From: Nitrospira sp.
Lineage (GTDB): Bacteria > Nitrospirota > Nitrospiria > Nitrospirales > Nitrospiraceae
Direction of reading: 5' to 3'
DNA length: 20,841 nt
Assembly: GCA_025935475.1 (NCBI GenBank)
Contig: JAICVE010000005.1
Span: 1-20,841 of the forward strand
Shown: positions 1-6,740 of the stretch, one piece after another
How the letters are laid out: the number at the start of each line of letters is the position of its first letter
Numbering within the stretch: the first letter of the stretch is position 1
The notes under the pieces: model-generated
Databases searched by the model: none
Told to the model about the DNA's origin: nothing
What the model saw: the letters and a program-made list of their open reading frames with translations, nothing else
Program-made: the position numbers and the translations under genes

Positions 1-98
1 CCGCCAAGAAATCCGTCGCGACTCATTAGGCAGTAACTACTCGTTGCTTCCTCCTGCCTGTACTTTTCCTCCCTTCGTGTGTATGGTTTCTGCCTACT

Positions 99-536
99 GT
101 GACTCAATCACCATATCCGCGCAGCCCAAAAATGCTCCTCGGTGGAATCGCCCACCTCGCCCGGTTCATTGATAAGATTCGTCTTCGACACGCGGGCCTG
201 ATCCAGGACTACAACTACATCACCGTCGGGTTCGATAAGCATCTGATCGAGTTTCTGCATATCGATCCGAAGGCATTCGAAGCGCTGGTGTTGGCCGGGA
301 GATCCGACCAAGAGTTACTGGATTGGATCAAGGCGCAAGGCGAGCCGCGGACGCCCGAGGAGATCGCTCAATGGAATCAGACCCTCTTGTCCTCACGGCC
401 GAAAGACGACGCCGCTCGCCAGCGGTTCCAGAACCGATTGCAAGAAATAGCCGCCAAGCGTGGCACGCCGGTCACTTCGCTTCCTTCGGTATCGACGTGG
501 GCGGAGGTGATCGAATTGGATGAGGAGCGTCTGTGA
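99..536 (+). CDS. DUF5069 family protein
   Basis: Predicted 145-residue soluble protein with no signal peptide or membrane segment. The N-terminus PRSPKMLLGGIAHLARFIDK followed by a conserved stretch of small and aromatic residues (YNY, FDKHLIEFL) matches what I recall of DUF5069, a family of unknown function found in Planctomycetes, Verrucomicrobia and Nitrospira. The GTG at 99 keeps the PRSP motif that normally opens the family. The alternative ATG at 132 would cut it off, so I chose GTG, although no clear Shine-Dalgarno sequence precedes it. The C-terminal half (about residues 80-145) is charged and probably helical. No neighbour gives a functional clue. The family call is from memory and the function is unknown. 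Confidence 0.8.
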   Translation: MTQSPYPRSPKMLLGGIAHLARFIDKIRLRHAGLIQDYNYITVGFDKHLIEFLHIDPKAFEALVLAGRSDQELLDWIKAQGEPRTPEEIAQWNQTLLSSRPKDDAARQRFQNRLQEIAAKRGTPVTSLPSVSTWAEVIELDEERL

Positions 537-575
537 GGTTCACTAGACTGCGGTATGGGGAGGCCGCGAAGCACC

Positions 576-594
576 GCGGGGCATGGACCCCCGC
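576..594 (+). terminator. GC-rich hairpin after the DUF5069 gene, possible terminator
   Basis: GCGGGG (576-581) can pair with CCCCGC (589-594) across a 7-base loop, about 40 bases after the DUF5069 stop. No T-tract follows, so a standard intrinsic terminator is doubtful. The rest of the 537-767 gap shows only the promoter listed next. Confidence 0.25.
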
Positions 595-705
595 CGACGT
601 GTAAACACTTCCGTCTACCTCAGCATTTTGGGATCCTGCGTACTCCTTGCCCTCTATGTCCTTCTCAGGGTTGTTTCCTAGGTGGGGAGATTCATGCGTT
701 TTGAT

Positions 706-733
706 TTGCGGCAAGCGCATCTCACACTATACT
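706..733 (+). promoter_or_regulatory. sigma70-like promoter for the REC-GGDEF-EAL gene
   Basis: TTGCGG (706-711), a 16-base spacer, then TATACT (728-733, five of six consensus bases). The predicted +1 near 740 would give a leader of about 28 bases containing GAGG (753-756) before the ATG at 768. The -35 box is weak. Confidence 0.45.
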
Positions 734-767
734 GCCAACATATCGATGAGATGAGGTCAGAAGCGGC

Positions 768-2483
768 ATGTCCACGAGTCTCAATCTGCTGTTGCTGGAG
801 GATTCTCCGGCCGATGCGGAGCTCATGATCGAAGTGCTTCGCGAGTCGGGGTTTGACCCCACCTTCCGTCGCGTCGAGAGCAAAGACGCATATCTTCGAG
901 AACTCGATCAGCCTCCTGATTTCATTCTGTCCGATTATTCGATGCCGCAGTTTACCGCCCGGGATGCACTTCGGTTGATGAAAGAGCGGGGATTGGACCT
1001 CCCGTTCATTATCGTCTCCGGCTGCATGGGCGAGGAAATGGCTGTTGAGTGCATGAAAGCCGGCGCCGCTGATTACCTTCTCAAAGATCGGCTTGGTCGG
1101 CTTGGCCATGCCGTCATGCAGGCGCTTGAACGTAAGCAGCTCATCGAGGAGAAGCGCCAGGCCGAGCAGAGATTGTTCCTAGAGACGTTTCACGATTCAT
1201 TAACGGGTTTGCCGAATCGGGCCTTGTTCATGGACCGGTTGGAGCGTGTGTTCCTGCAAAGCCGCCGACAACCCGGTCAAATGTTCGCACTGTTGCACGT
1301 GAACTTGGACGGCTTCAAAATGGTGCACAGCGGTCTGGGCCCATCTCCGGCCGATCGCCTGCTGATAGAGGTCAGCCAGCGGATCCTCCGGAGGGTTCGG
1401 TCCGCTGACACGGTCGCCAGAATGGAAGGAGATGCCTTCACGCTGTTGATCGATAATCTCAAAGCGATCGGCAATGCCACGCGCGTCGCCGATCGAATTC
1501 AACAGGAGTTTGCGACGTCCTTTGTCACGGAAGAGGGCGAAATCTTCCTGACTCCCTGCATCGGCATTGCGTGCAGTCATGCCGGATATGAAAGCGGAGA
1601 ACATCTGCTTCGTGACGCCACGGCGGCCATGCTGCAAGCCAAGGCCAGCGGGCGCGCTGGCTTTGTCATCTTCGATAAAACCATGCATCAGCAGGCCATG
1701 GCTCGTTTGAAGATCGAAGGGGATCTGCGTCAGGCGCTCGATCGCAAAGAGTTCCGGCTGGCCTACCAACCTATTGTGGACCTGAATGAGGGACGGGTGA
1801 CGGGCTTTGAGTCGCTGCTTCGATGGCAGCACCCGGAATCTGGTTTGACCAGTCCGGATGCCTTTTTGAGTATCGCGATGGAACTCGGATTGATGAAGAG
1901 CATCGGCGAATGGACCCTGGTCGAAGCCTGCCGTCAGCTCAAGGTGTGGCAGGAGCAATTTCCTCGTGTCCGTCCACTGACTGTCAGCGTCAATTTTTCA
2001 ATTGGGCAATTCGCTCAAGACGATTTGACGCATCTAATTCAGAAGGTCCTTGAGCGGAGCGGGATCGACCCCTCGAGCGTGAAGCTAGAAATTACCGAGT
2101 CGGAGATGATGAAAAATCCGGAAGCCGCCATCAAGGTGCTCGACGAGATCAAGGCTCAAAAGATCGATACCTGTTTGGATGATTTCGGGACCGGCTATTC
2201 GTCATTGAGCCATTTGCAGCAGTTGGCCATCAGGTTTCTCAAGATCGATCAGTCATTCGTCCGCCGATTAGGGACCGAGGACGATGCACTTGCAATCGTT
2301 AAAACCATCATTACGCTGGCCCACCAACTGGGGCGGCAAGTCATCGCCGAAGGTGTCGAAACGGCTGAACACCTCGTCATTTTGAGGTCGCTTGGCTGCG
2401 AATATGGTCAGGGCTACTTCTTTGCCAAACCGCTTGCTCCAGAAGAGGTTGACACATTGCTGGCATCGGGCCGGCGATGGTAA
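768..2483 (+). CDS. Response regulator with degenerate GGDEF and EAL domains (cyclic di-GMP phosphodiesterase)
   Basis: A 571-residue cytoplasmic signalling protein. Residues 4-122 form a receiver domain, with acidic residues E11/D12, phosphoacceptor D56 (FILSDYSMP) and K106. Residues about 138-305 form a GGDEF fold. Its signature reads EGDAF at 220-224 instead of GGDEF, and the upstream substrate-contact region (NLDGFKMVHSGLG) is also altered, so cyclase activity is unlikely. Residues about 315-565 form an EAL domain with the expected catalytic set: E348 (as ESL), N409, E441, D471/D472 (DDFGTGYSSL), K492 and E528. I infer a phosphorylation-controlled phosphodiesterase that hydrolyses cyclic di-GMP, with the GGDEF domain acting as a regulatory nucleotide sensor. 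No histidine kinase is in the window. A PilZ protein (5337..5666) is a possible reader of the same messenger. Confidence 0.93.
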   Translation: MSTSLNLLLLEDSPADAELMIEVLRESGFDPTFRRVESKDAYLRELDQPPDFILSDYSMPQFTARDALRLMKERGLDLPFIIVSGCMGEEMAVECMKAGAADYLLKDRLGRLGHAVMQALERKQLIEEKRQAEQRLFLETFHDSLTGLPNRALFMDRLERVFLQSRRQPGQMFALLHVNLDGFKMVHSGLGPSPADRLLIEVSQRILRRVRSADTVARMEGDAFTLLIDNLKAIGNATRVADRIQQEFATSFVTEEGEIFLTPCIGIACSHAGYESGEHLLRDATAAMLQAKASGRAGFVIFDKTMHQQAMARLKIEGDLRQALDRKEFRLAYQPIVDLNEGRVTGFESLLRWQHPESGLTSPDAFLSIAMELGLMKSIGEWTLVEACRQLKVWQEQFPRVRPLTVSVNFSIGQFAQDDLTHLIQKVLERSGIDPSSVKLEITESEMMKNPEAAIKVLDEIKAQKIDTCLDDFGTGYSSLSHLQQLAIRFLKIDQSFVRRLGTEDDALAIVKTIITLAHQLGRQVIAEGVETAEHLVILRSLGCEYGQGYFFAKPLAPEEVDTLLASGRRW

Positions 2484-2516
2484 ATGGGCTCATCCGTCAC
2501 GCTATCCCACCACTGT

Positions 2517-2525
2517 TGGTAAAAT
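2517..2525 (+). promoter_or_regulatory. Extended -10 promoter before the oxidoreductase gene
   Basis: TGGTAAAAT has the TGn extension followed by TAAAAT (five of six bases). No good -35 box is seen. The predicted +1 near 2532 leaves room for the Shine-Dalgarno GAAGGA (2537-2542) before the GTG at 2553. Confidence 0.4.
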
Positions 2526-2552
2526 AATCTTTTTGCGAAGGATTGCACGGCT

Positions 2553-3293
2553 GTGACCTCCATTCATCGCTTCACGGCGAAAGTCATCGCGGTGCGCCAA
2601 CTCACGCACGATGTCCGGCAGATCGACTTGCGGCTGGTCGACCCTCATGACATCCGATTCAAGGCCGGTCAGTTCATCTCGTTCGATGTCCCCGATCCCA
2701 GAACTGGCCGAACGGTCACCAGACCTTATTCGATCGTGTCCCCGCCAAGCTCTACTCAGACGATTTCGTTGCTTCTCAACCTGGTTCCTCATGGGCCTGG
2801 ATCGACCTACCTCTTCGGACTGCGAGAAGGGGACGACACCAGCTTTATTGGGCCGGCAGGGAACTTTTATTTGCGGGGGGATCCTACTCGCGACGTATTG
2901 TTTGTCGCCACCGGAACCGGCATCGCGCCGCTTCGATCAATGCTCCTCGCCAACGCGGAACGCCCTACGCCCAGTCGGACGACACTGTTTTGGGGACTTC
3001 GAAGCCAACGCGATCTGTATTATCAGGATGAACTGGCACGGCTGAGCCGTGACCTAGACGGGCAGGCGTACATCATCGCGCTATCACGGCCCGAAGCTGG
3101 ATGGGAGGGACACTCCGGAAGAGTCACAACCCTGGTGGAACAACAAATAGACGACGTGAAGCGGTTGGCCGTCTATCTCTGCGGCAATAGCGGAATGATC
3201 ACAGAAGTCACGCGCATCATCCAAGCGAAGGGACTCTGCCCGATTTTTCGGGAGAAGTATTACGATGACGTGTCTTCCCCTGGCGATGAGTAA
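2553..3293 (+). CDS. FAD-dependent NAD(P)H oxidoreductase, ferredoxin reductase (FNR) superfamily
   Basis: A 246-residue cytoplasmic flavoprotein with the two-domain FNR layout. The FAD-binding barrel covers residues 1-105, with the flavin motif RPYS at 57-60 and the phosphate-contact region GPGSTYLFGLREGD. The NAD(P)-binding domain covers about 112-246, with VATGTGIAPLRSM at 118-130, YLCGNSGMI at 208-216 and the terminal FREKYY at 232-237. No 2Fe-2S cysteine cluster is present, so it needs an external electron partner such as ferredoxin, flavodoxin or a multi-subunit oxygenase. The partner is not in the window. GTG at 2553 has the Shine-Dalgarno GAAGGA ten bases upstream. The family is clear; substrate and NADH/NADPH preference are not readable from the sequence. 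Confidence 0.9.
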   Translation: MTSIHRFTAKVIAVRQLTHDVRQIDLRLVDPHDIRFKAGQFISFDVPDPRTGRTVTRPYSIVSPPSSTQTISLLLNLVPHGPGSTYLFGLREGDDTSFIGPAGNFYLRGDPTRDVLFVATGTGIAPLRSMLLANAERPTPSRTTLFWGLRSQRDLYYQDELARLSRDLDGQAYIIALSRPEAGWEGHSGRVTTLVEQQIDDVKRLAVYLCGNSGMITEVTRIIQAKGLCPIFREKYYDDVSSPGDE

Positions 3294-3540
3294 TGGCCTC
3301 ATTCTCCGGCCATCGGGAGACACCACGGTGAGGCGAAAATGGCCGCCACTGTATCCCTATTGCTGCGCGGCCGGTACAGTTGCGGGCGTTGGTTGACCAC
3401 CAGAGTATGGAGAAGGGCCAATAGAACCAGGGGTTGGTCATTACGGTCGAATTGGCACCTCGTTTGCTCTTTCGTCATCACGTGTGCCGCCCATCGCGAG
3501 GGATTGGCCCCCGCCATTGGAAAACCACAAGGAGGAGAGG

Positions 3541-3813
3541 ATGAACAAGACCATTTCCGCTTTAACCGCTGCCGCCGTCTTTACCGTGTTTGCCACGGCG
3601 TTCGCAGAGATTCCCGTGAGTGAACAAGCTCCTGGCCAGATGCCGGTGCCCACTCAAGAGATGACGCCGCCGCCTGCACAAACTCCGGCTCAGGCGCCGA
3701 GTATGGGAGAGGAGAAGAAGGCCGAGAAGACAGGGAAGGTAAGCCAGGGCAAAGCAAAAGGAAAAGCTAAGGGACACGCGAAGAAGGCCAGCCAGAAACA
3801 CGGAGGTCGGTAG
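3541..3813 (+). CDS. Small exported Pro-rich protein with Lys/Ala/Gly-rich tail
   Basis: A 90-residue protein of unrecognised family. An AGGAGGAG Shine-Dalgarno just before the ATG at 3541 fixes the start; an upstream in-frame extension from 3484 lacks one. Residues 1-22 are a typical signal peptide with an AFA cleavage site before EIPVSEQ. Residues 23-55 are Pro/Gln-rich and look disordered. The last 30 or so residues are Lys/Ala/Gly with repeated KGKA-type units, strongly basic and histone-tail-like. Such a tail could bind acidic polymers such as LPS, nucleic acid or exopolysaccharide, which is inference. It lies alone between the oxidoreductase gene and a convergent gene. The 247-base gap before it holds no feature I can support. 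Confidence 0.75.
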   Translation: MNKTISALTAAAVFTVFATAFAEIPVSEQAPGQMPVPTQEMTPPPAQTPAQAPSMGEEKKAEKTGKVSQGKAKGKAKGHAKKASQKHGGR

Positions 3814-3829
3814 GGTCGTGACACAGCAC

Positions 3830-3860
3830 AGGCGGCCGGCTCACAGGGAACCGGCCGCCT
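3830..3860. terminator. Perfect 10-bp stem-loop between convergent genes
   Basis: AGGCGGCCGG (3830-3839) and CCGGCCGCCT (3851-3860) pair perfectly around an 11-base loop, 17 bases after the stop at 3813 and 24 bases before the end of the convergent gene at 3884. The position suits a bidirectional terminator, but neither side has a T-tract. Confidence 0.55.
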
Positions 3861-3883
3861 GCTTCGTAGGAGCCAGCGTTTGT

Positions 3884-4303
3884 TCAGGCCGCTGCCTTGG
3901 TGACGAGTTTCTTCACCTCCACGTGCGCGAAAATGACGTCGGGTTCCCGCTGCAGGGCCTCATAATAACTGCGCTCGAAGCCATCGCCTTCCTCGGAAGG
4001 CCGAATTAAGGCGCGCACGTCGGCGAGAAAGTGTTCCACCTCGACGGTCGTCAGTTCCTCACCTTCATCTAACAACTCATCCGCGCGAATGACGAGCTGT
4101 GACAACGGGTGCAGCCAAGTAAACCAGGGGTCGTTCAGCACCAATTGGAGCAGCTGTCCGGTCGAACCAACGCGGCCATTAATGCGTTCGTAGGTGAGCT
4201 GCTCCGCAATGATGAGTGCTTTGTGCAAGCCCAGCAGGCCCCGCCGCACCTCCATCAGCATGCGCCTTAGGCCTTCACGCGCTTCCGTTGATGGTCCCCT
4301 CAT
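3884..4303 (-). CDS. Uncharacterised protein, paralogue of the gene at 4781..5212
   Basis: A 139-residue soluble protein whose family I cannot name. It is about half identical by eye to the product of 4781..5212. Shared blocks are ALIIAEQ-TYER (about 29-40), DPWFTWLHP (58-66) and GFER-YYEAL (108-117), then a basic C-terminus. It appears mostly helical, with conserved Trp, His and Glu residues, and has no signal peptide. The ATG at 4303 has no Shine-Dalgarno, but an extended -10 box (TGGTACAAT) places the predicted +1 on the A of the ATG, so a leaderless transcript is likely. Internal ATGs at 4261 and 4255 have AAGG upstream and are the alternative. It follows the Pro-rich exported gene on the same strand. 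The function is unknown. Confidence 0.8.
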   Translation of the reverse strand: MRGPSTEAREGLRRMLMEVRRGLLGLHKALIIAEQLTYERINGRVGSTGQLLQLVLNDPWFTWLHPLSQLVIRADELLDEGEELTTVEVEHFLADVRALIRPSEEGDGFERSYYEALQREPDVIFAHVEVKKLVTKAAA

Positions 4304-4309
4304 GACTTC

Positions 4310-4338
4310 ATTGTACCAGGTGGTACGGAAAATGTGAT
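4310..4338 (-). promoter_or_regulatory. Extended -10 promoter abutting the start of the 3884..4303 gene
   Basis: Read on the minus strand: ATCACA (4333-4338, four of six -35 bases), 17-base spacer, TACAAT (4310-4315) preceded by TGn. Six bases then separate it from ATG, so the seventh base after the -10, the usual +1, is the A of the start codon. Confidence 0.55.
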
Positions 4339-4372
4339 CTCTCTCTCGAAAAGGCTCATCGAACGAACGCGG

Positions 4373-4732
4373 TCAGCGACCTAGACGGCCACTGCCGGAA
4401 TAGGGAGGGGGCGCGGAGACAGACGGCATGAGCGAACGATTGGGATTGAAGGGAAGCACGGGAGCCGGTGTCAGCTGGTTCGGCGGAAAGGGTCCTCCGA
4501 ACGGCGTCGTCGTCCGAGGTGACGCATCGCCTTGAGGCATGCCAAGCGGGAGGTAAGACTCGCCATGAGGAAGGGGACCGCGTTCAGAAGGAGACCCCGG
4601 TTCGTTCACCGAACGGGTGACGCCTTGCGTGCCGTCGAGCGGTTCGATGTGGCCTGCACTGCCAGCCTGCGACAAACCGGCGGTCAGCAGCACGGCCGTG
4701 CCAATGATTCCTGCAAACTTCCGGGCGTCCAT
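4373..4732 (-). CDS. Exported proline-rich hypothetical protein
   Basis: A 119-residue protein of unrecognised family. The perfect Shine-Dalgarno GGAGGT six bases before the ATG at 4732 supports the start. Residues 1-26 form a signal peptide (hydrophobic core GIIGTAVLLTAGL, then small residues). The rest is rich in Pro, Gly, Ser and Thr, with short motifs such as GGPFPP and APPPYSGSG, and looks disordered with no Cys. It starts 48 bases after the end of the 4781..5212 gene and ends 69 bases before the 3884..4303 gene. The two paralogues therefore flank it on the same strand. A periplasmic or surface-exposed linker-like role is possible, but nothing in the sequence proves it. Confidence 0.7.
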   Translation of the reverse strand: MDARKFAGIIGTAVLLTAGLSQAGSAGHIEPLDGTQGVTRSVNEPGSPSERGPLPHGESYLPLGMPQGDASPRTTTPFGGPFPPNQLTPAPVLPFNPNRSLMPSVSAPPPYSGSGRLGR

Positions 4733-4780
4733 GGCAACCTCCGTGCGAAGGTGCCTGTCATCATAACAAGCGCTGACCGG

Positions 4781-5212
4781 CTATGCAGCTTTCGGCAACA
4801 GCTTTCTCACGCGAAAGTGCGCGAGCACCACGTCGGGAGCCCGATCCAAGGCTTCGTAATAGGCTCGTTCAAAGCCTTCCCCTTCCACCGACGGATGAAG
4901 CAACGCATCAACCTCATGCATGAGATGAGCGACGTTCTCGTCTGTGATATCACAGGCATCGTCCTCGAGCAGGTGGTCCATGCGTACGAGCAGATCAGCG
5001 ATCGGGTGTAGCCAGGTGAACCAGGGATCCTTTTGCAGCAGCTCGATCAGGACATCAATGGATGGAACCGGGCCGCTGAGGCGTTCATAGGTCTGTTGCT
5101 CGGCAATAATCAGGGCGCCGTGAAGTGTGACGAGACTTTCTCGAACTGAGCATACGATGCGCCTACGAGGATCCACGGGAACGAGGGAAGTCGACTCCGA
5201 TGAGGCTCTCAT
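4781..5212 (-). CDS. Uncharacterised protein, paralogue of the gene at 3884..4303
   Basis: A 143-residue soluble protein sharing ALIIAEQ-TYER, DPWFTWLHP (62-70) and GFER-YYEAL with its paralogue, plus an extra few N-terminal residues and a Cys at 21. I chose the ATG at 5212 because its first residues (MRASSE) resemble those of the paralogue (MRGPST), and because an extended -10 box TGCTACACT lies just upstream, again predicting a leaderless start. An ATG at 5287 would add 25 unconserved residues and would overlap this promoter. The gene is divergent from the PilZ gene and is followed by the Pro-rich exported gene after 48 bases. Family and function are unknown. Confidence 0.8.
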   Translation of the reverse strand: MRASSESTSLVPVDPRRRIVCSVRESLVTLHGALIIAEQQTYERLSGPVPSIDVLIELLQKDPWFTWLHPIADLLVRMDHLLEDDACDITDENVAHLMHEVDALLHPSVEGEGFERAYYEALDRAPDVVLAHFRVRKLLPKAA

Positions 5213-5219
5213 ATATTCA

Positions 5220-5228
5220 AGTGTAGCA
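5220..5228 (-). promoter_or_regulatory. Extended -10 promoter abutting the start of the 4781..5212 gene
   Basis: On the minus strand TGCTACACT is followed by seven bases and then ATG, so the predicted +1 falls at the start codon or one base before it. The box has the same core as the promoter of the paralogue (CCTGsTACAmT). A weak -35 (CTGGCC) lies 17 bases upstream. Confidence 0.5.
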
Positions 5229-5336
5229 GGCCTCTGTGAATCGGCCAGTGCGGGAGGGTTCCGACCGAACGTGGGAGATGATTTCACGGTTCAACCGCGG
5301 TATTCTTCAGGGGCGCAATCGCCTGGAGGGATGCCA

Positions 5337-5666
5337 ATGGAGCGACGGAGACATCGGCGCGTGCCGCTTCAGATTCAAGGATTCTTGTTGGGAAACTCGC
5401 ATGAGATCGAAGGGCACACGCTTGATCTTTCTCTCGGGGGGGCAAGATTTGAAAGCGATTTGACCGTGTTCCCCGGCAAGACGATCATGGTTCGTCTGGT
5501 TGTCCCTGGGGCGGAGTCGCCGGTGTCGATCTCGGAGGCGAAGGTGCGGTGGGTGGAAGAACAGACCTTCGGCGTCGAATTCGAAAATGTCAGACCGAAT
5601 GAACTCGATGAACTGGAAGAGCTGATCAACGAGTTTGAGGAAACGGAGGAGGGAGGCCACGCCTGA
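5337..5666 (+). CDS. PilZ domain protein (cyclic di-GMP receptor)
   Basis: A 109-residue single-domain PilZ protein. The two signature elements are present: the arginine cluster RRRHRR at residues 3-8 and D30-x-S-x-x-G35 (DLSLGG), which together bind the messenger. The beta-barrel strands run to about residue 90, and the last 20 residues are very acidic (ELDELEELINEFEETEEGG). The Shine-Dalgarno GGAGGG (5325-5330) sits six bases before the ATG at 5337, so I prefer that start to the ATG at 5331. Longer upstream extensions have no support. With no attached output domain it probably acts by binding a partner protein. It is divergent from the 4781..5212 gene and convergent with the 54-residue gene downstream. 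Confidence 0.9.
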   Translation: MERRRHRRVPLQIQGFLLGNSHEIEGHTLDLSLGGARFESDLTVFPGKTIMVRLVVPGAESPVSISEAKVRWVEEQTFGVEFENVRPNELDELEELINEFEETEEGGHA

Positions 5667-5681
5667 AGCGCATGATTGTCC

Positions 5682-5703
5682 CGCCTCCGCTCAGCGGAAG
5701 GCG
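5682..5703. terminator. Hairpin between convergent genes
   Basis: CGCCTCCGC (5682-5690) pairs with GCGG-A-AGGCG (5694-5703) around a TCA loop, giving nine pairs with one bulged A. It fills the 38-base gap between the PilZ stop (5666) and the end of the minus-strand gene (5705). It may stop transcription from both sides. T-tracts are weak. Confidence 0.45.
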
Positions 5704-5704
5704 C

Positions 5705-5869
5705 TCAACTTTCGTAGTAGACCACGACGGTCGGCTTGTTGCACTTACAGCAGGTGCCTTGACCAGTCATGGGTGTTTGTCCGGAGGCTTCCGCCGCTTT
5801 GACCTGCGCATCCTCCACTCGTCCGACCTTGTTATAGCACTCGCTGCAATAGGTCGCTGTCTTCGCCAT
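5705..5869 (-). CDS. 54-residue Cys-rich (CxxC) protein, possible zinc ribbon
   Basis: A short gene that is easy to miss. ATG at 5869 follows GAGGAGGTTGT, a strong Shine-Dalgarno, and the frame ends with TGA at 5705-5707. The product begins MAKTATYCSECYNKVGR and ends in VVVYYES. Cys residues fall at 8, 11, 40, 41 and 43, giving CSEC near the N-terminus and CCKC near the C-terminus. Two CxxC-type knuckles about 30 residues apart are the usual spacing of a small zinc ribbon or rubredoxin-like fold. There is no signal peptide, so it is probably cytoplasmic. A metal-binding or nucleic-acid-binding role is inference. A TATACT sequence at 5924-5929 (minus strand) could be its -10 box, without a convincing -35. 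Confidence 0.75.
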   Translation of the reverse strand: MAKTATYCSECYNKVGRVEDAQVKAAEASGQTPMTGQGTCCKCNKPTVVVYYES

Positions 5870-5974
5870 ACAACCTCCTCGGGTAACGCTCGATACACAA
5901 TGTCAGGATAAAGAGACGATTCAAGTATAGCGCGATTACGCAAAACTGCTTGACTGTGACGGAAGGGCAGGGCG

Positions 5975-6643
5975 CTAGAGGCCGTTCTGGCTGCCGAACG
6001 CGGCAAATAGCTGGCCCGTTAGGTAGGCGGTATTGACGGAATCGTTGAAGTCTTTCCGGCGGATATAGTCATTCAGGACCCGCCCCTCTGCGGTGCGATG
6101 GACGTGGGGAAGGGCGAGGTTCATCCGGTACCGCTCAATGGCGCCGGCGACACGGCTGATGAAAATGACGGTGCCGTCCTGCTCTTGGCGTTCGACGATC
6201 CCGACATGGGTCAAAGGGTCGTTGACGAGGCCATCCTGGTTGTAATCCCACGTGTTGTCGAAGAACACCAGATCTCCCGGACGGACGACCGGGCCTTGAT
6301 GAAATTTGCCATGCCGACGGATGTGATGGTGGATGAGCCTGACGCCGTTCGCCTTCGCGTCTGGCGCACCGCTGCCGTAGAGATCGATGCCATACTCGAG
6401 GTAGATGGCGCGGGTCACCCCGGCGCAATCATAGCTGATGCGTTTGCCGTTGGCTTGGATGGTGGTCGCTCCGATCAGCTTGGAAGCCGTCTGCACAATG
6501 GCGGCTCGACGAGGCGACGCTTCAACCGTCTTACAGCAGGACGGTCCGACGCCGGTGCGGTGAAGGGGACCTTCGGTGGATGTGGCGCAGCCAACCAACG
6601 TCGCGAGAGCGACGATGAATCCGATCAGCACCATTCGGCTCAT
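5975..6643 (-). CDS. NlpC/P60-family lipoprotein (putative cell-wall cysteine peptidase)
   Basis: A 222-residue exported protein. The N-terminus MSRMVLIGFIVALATLVGC carries a lipobox (LVGC, Cys 19). The catalytic core has the NlpC/P60 pattern: nucleophile C73 in YDCAGVTRAIY, a PGDLVFF loop, and H146 in DPLTHVGIVE. Family members cut gamma-D-Glu-diaminopimelate or related bonds in peptidoglycan peptides. An insert between the Cys and His motifs (about residues 88-125, HHHIRRHGKFHQ) is His/Arg-rich. I chose ATG 6643 for the best signal sequence; ATG 6664 is an alternative, and no clear Shine-Dalgarno supports either. Longer upstream frames run into the neighbouring gene. It lies 97 bases downstream of the SUMF1-like gene on the same strand, so it is probably cotranscribed. 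Confidence 0.85.
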   Translation of the reverse strand: MSRMVLIGFIVALATLVGCATSTEGPLHRTGVGPSCCKTVEASPRRAAIVQTASKLIGATTIQANGKRISYDCAGVTRAIYLEYGIDLYGSGAPDAKANGVRLIHHHIRRHGKFHQGPVVRPGDLVFFDNTWDYNQDGLVNDPLTHVGIVERQEQDGTVIFISRVAGAIERYRMNLALPHVHRTAEGRVLNDYIRRKDFNDSVNTAYLTGQLFAAFGSQNGL

Positions 6644-6740
6644 GGAGACGTCAGTCGGATGCATGCGGTGAAAATCCCACGCCAACGTATCACGACATGG
6701 GCCAGCGACCAAGCAATCCGGCAGTTTGAGAAGTGGACTC

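Noticed and set aside
1200..1958. Minus-strand open frame within the GGDEF-EAL gene
   Set aside because: Antisense to well-conserved domains; a consequence of GC-rich codon use.
3293..3313. ATGGCC/GGCCAT inverted repeat at the oxidoreductase stop codon
   Set aside because: Only six pairs, overlaps the stop, and has no T-tract, so not convincing as a terminator.
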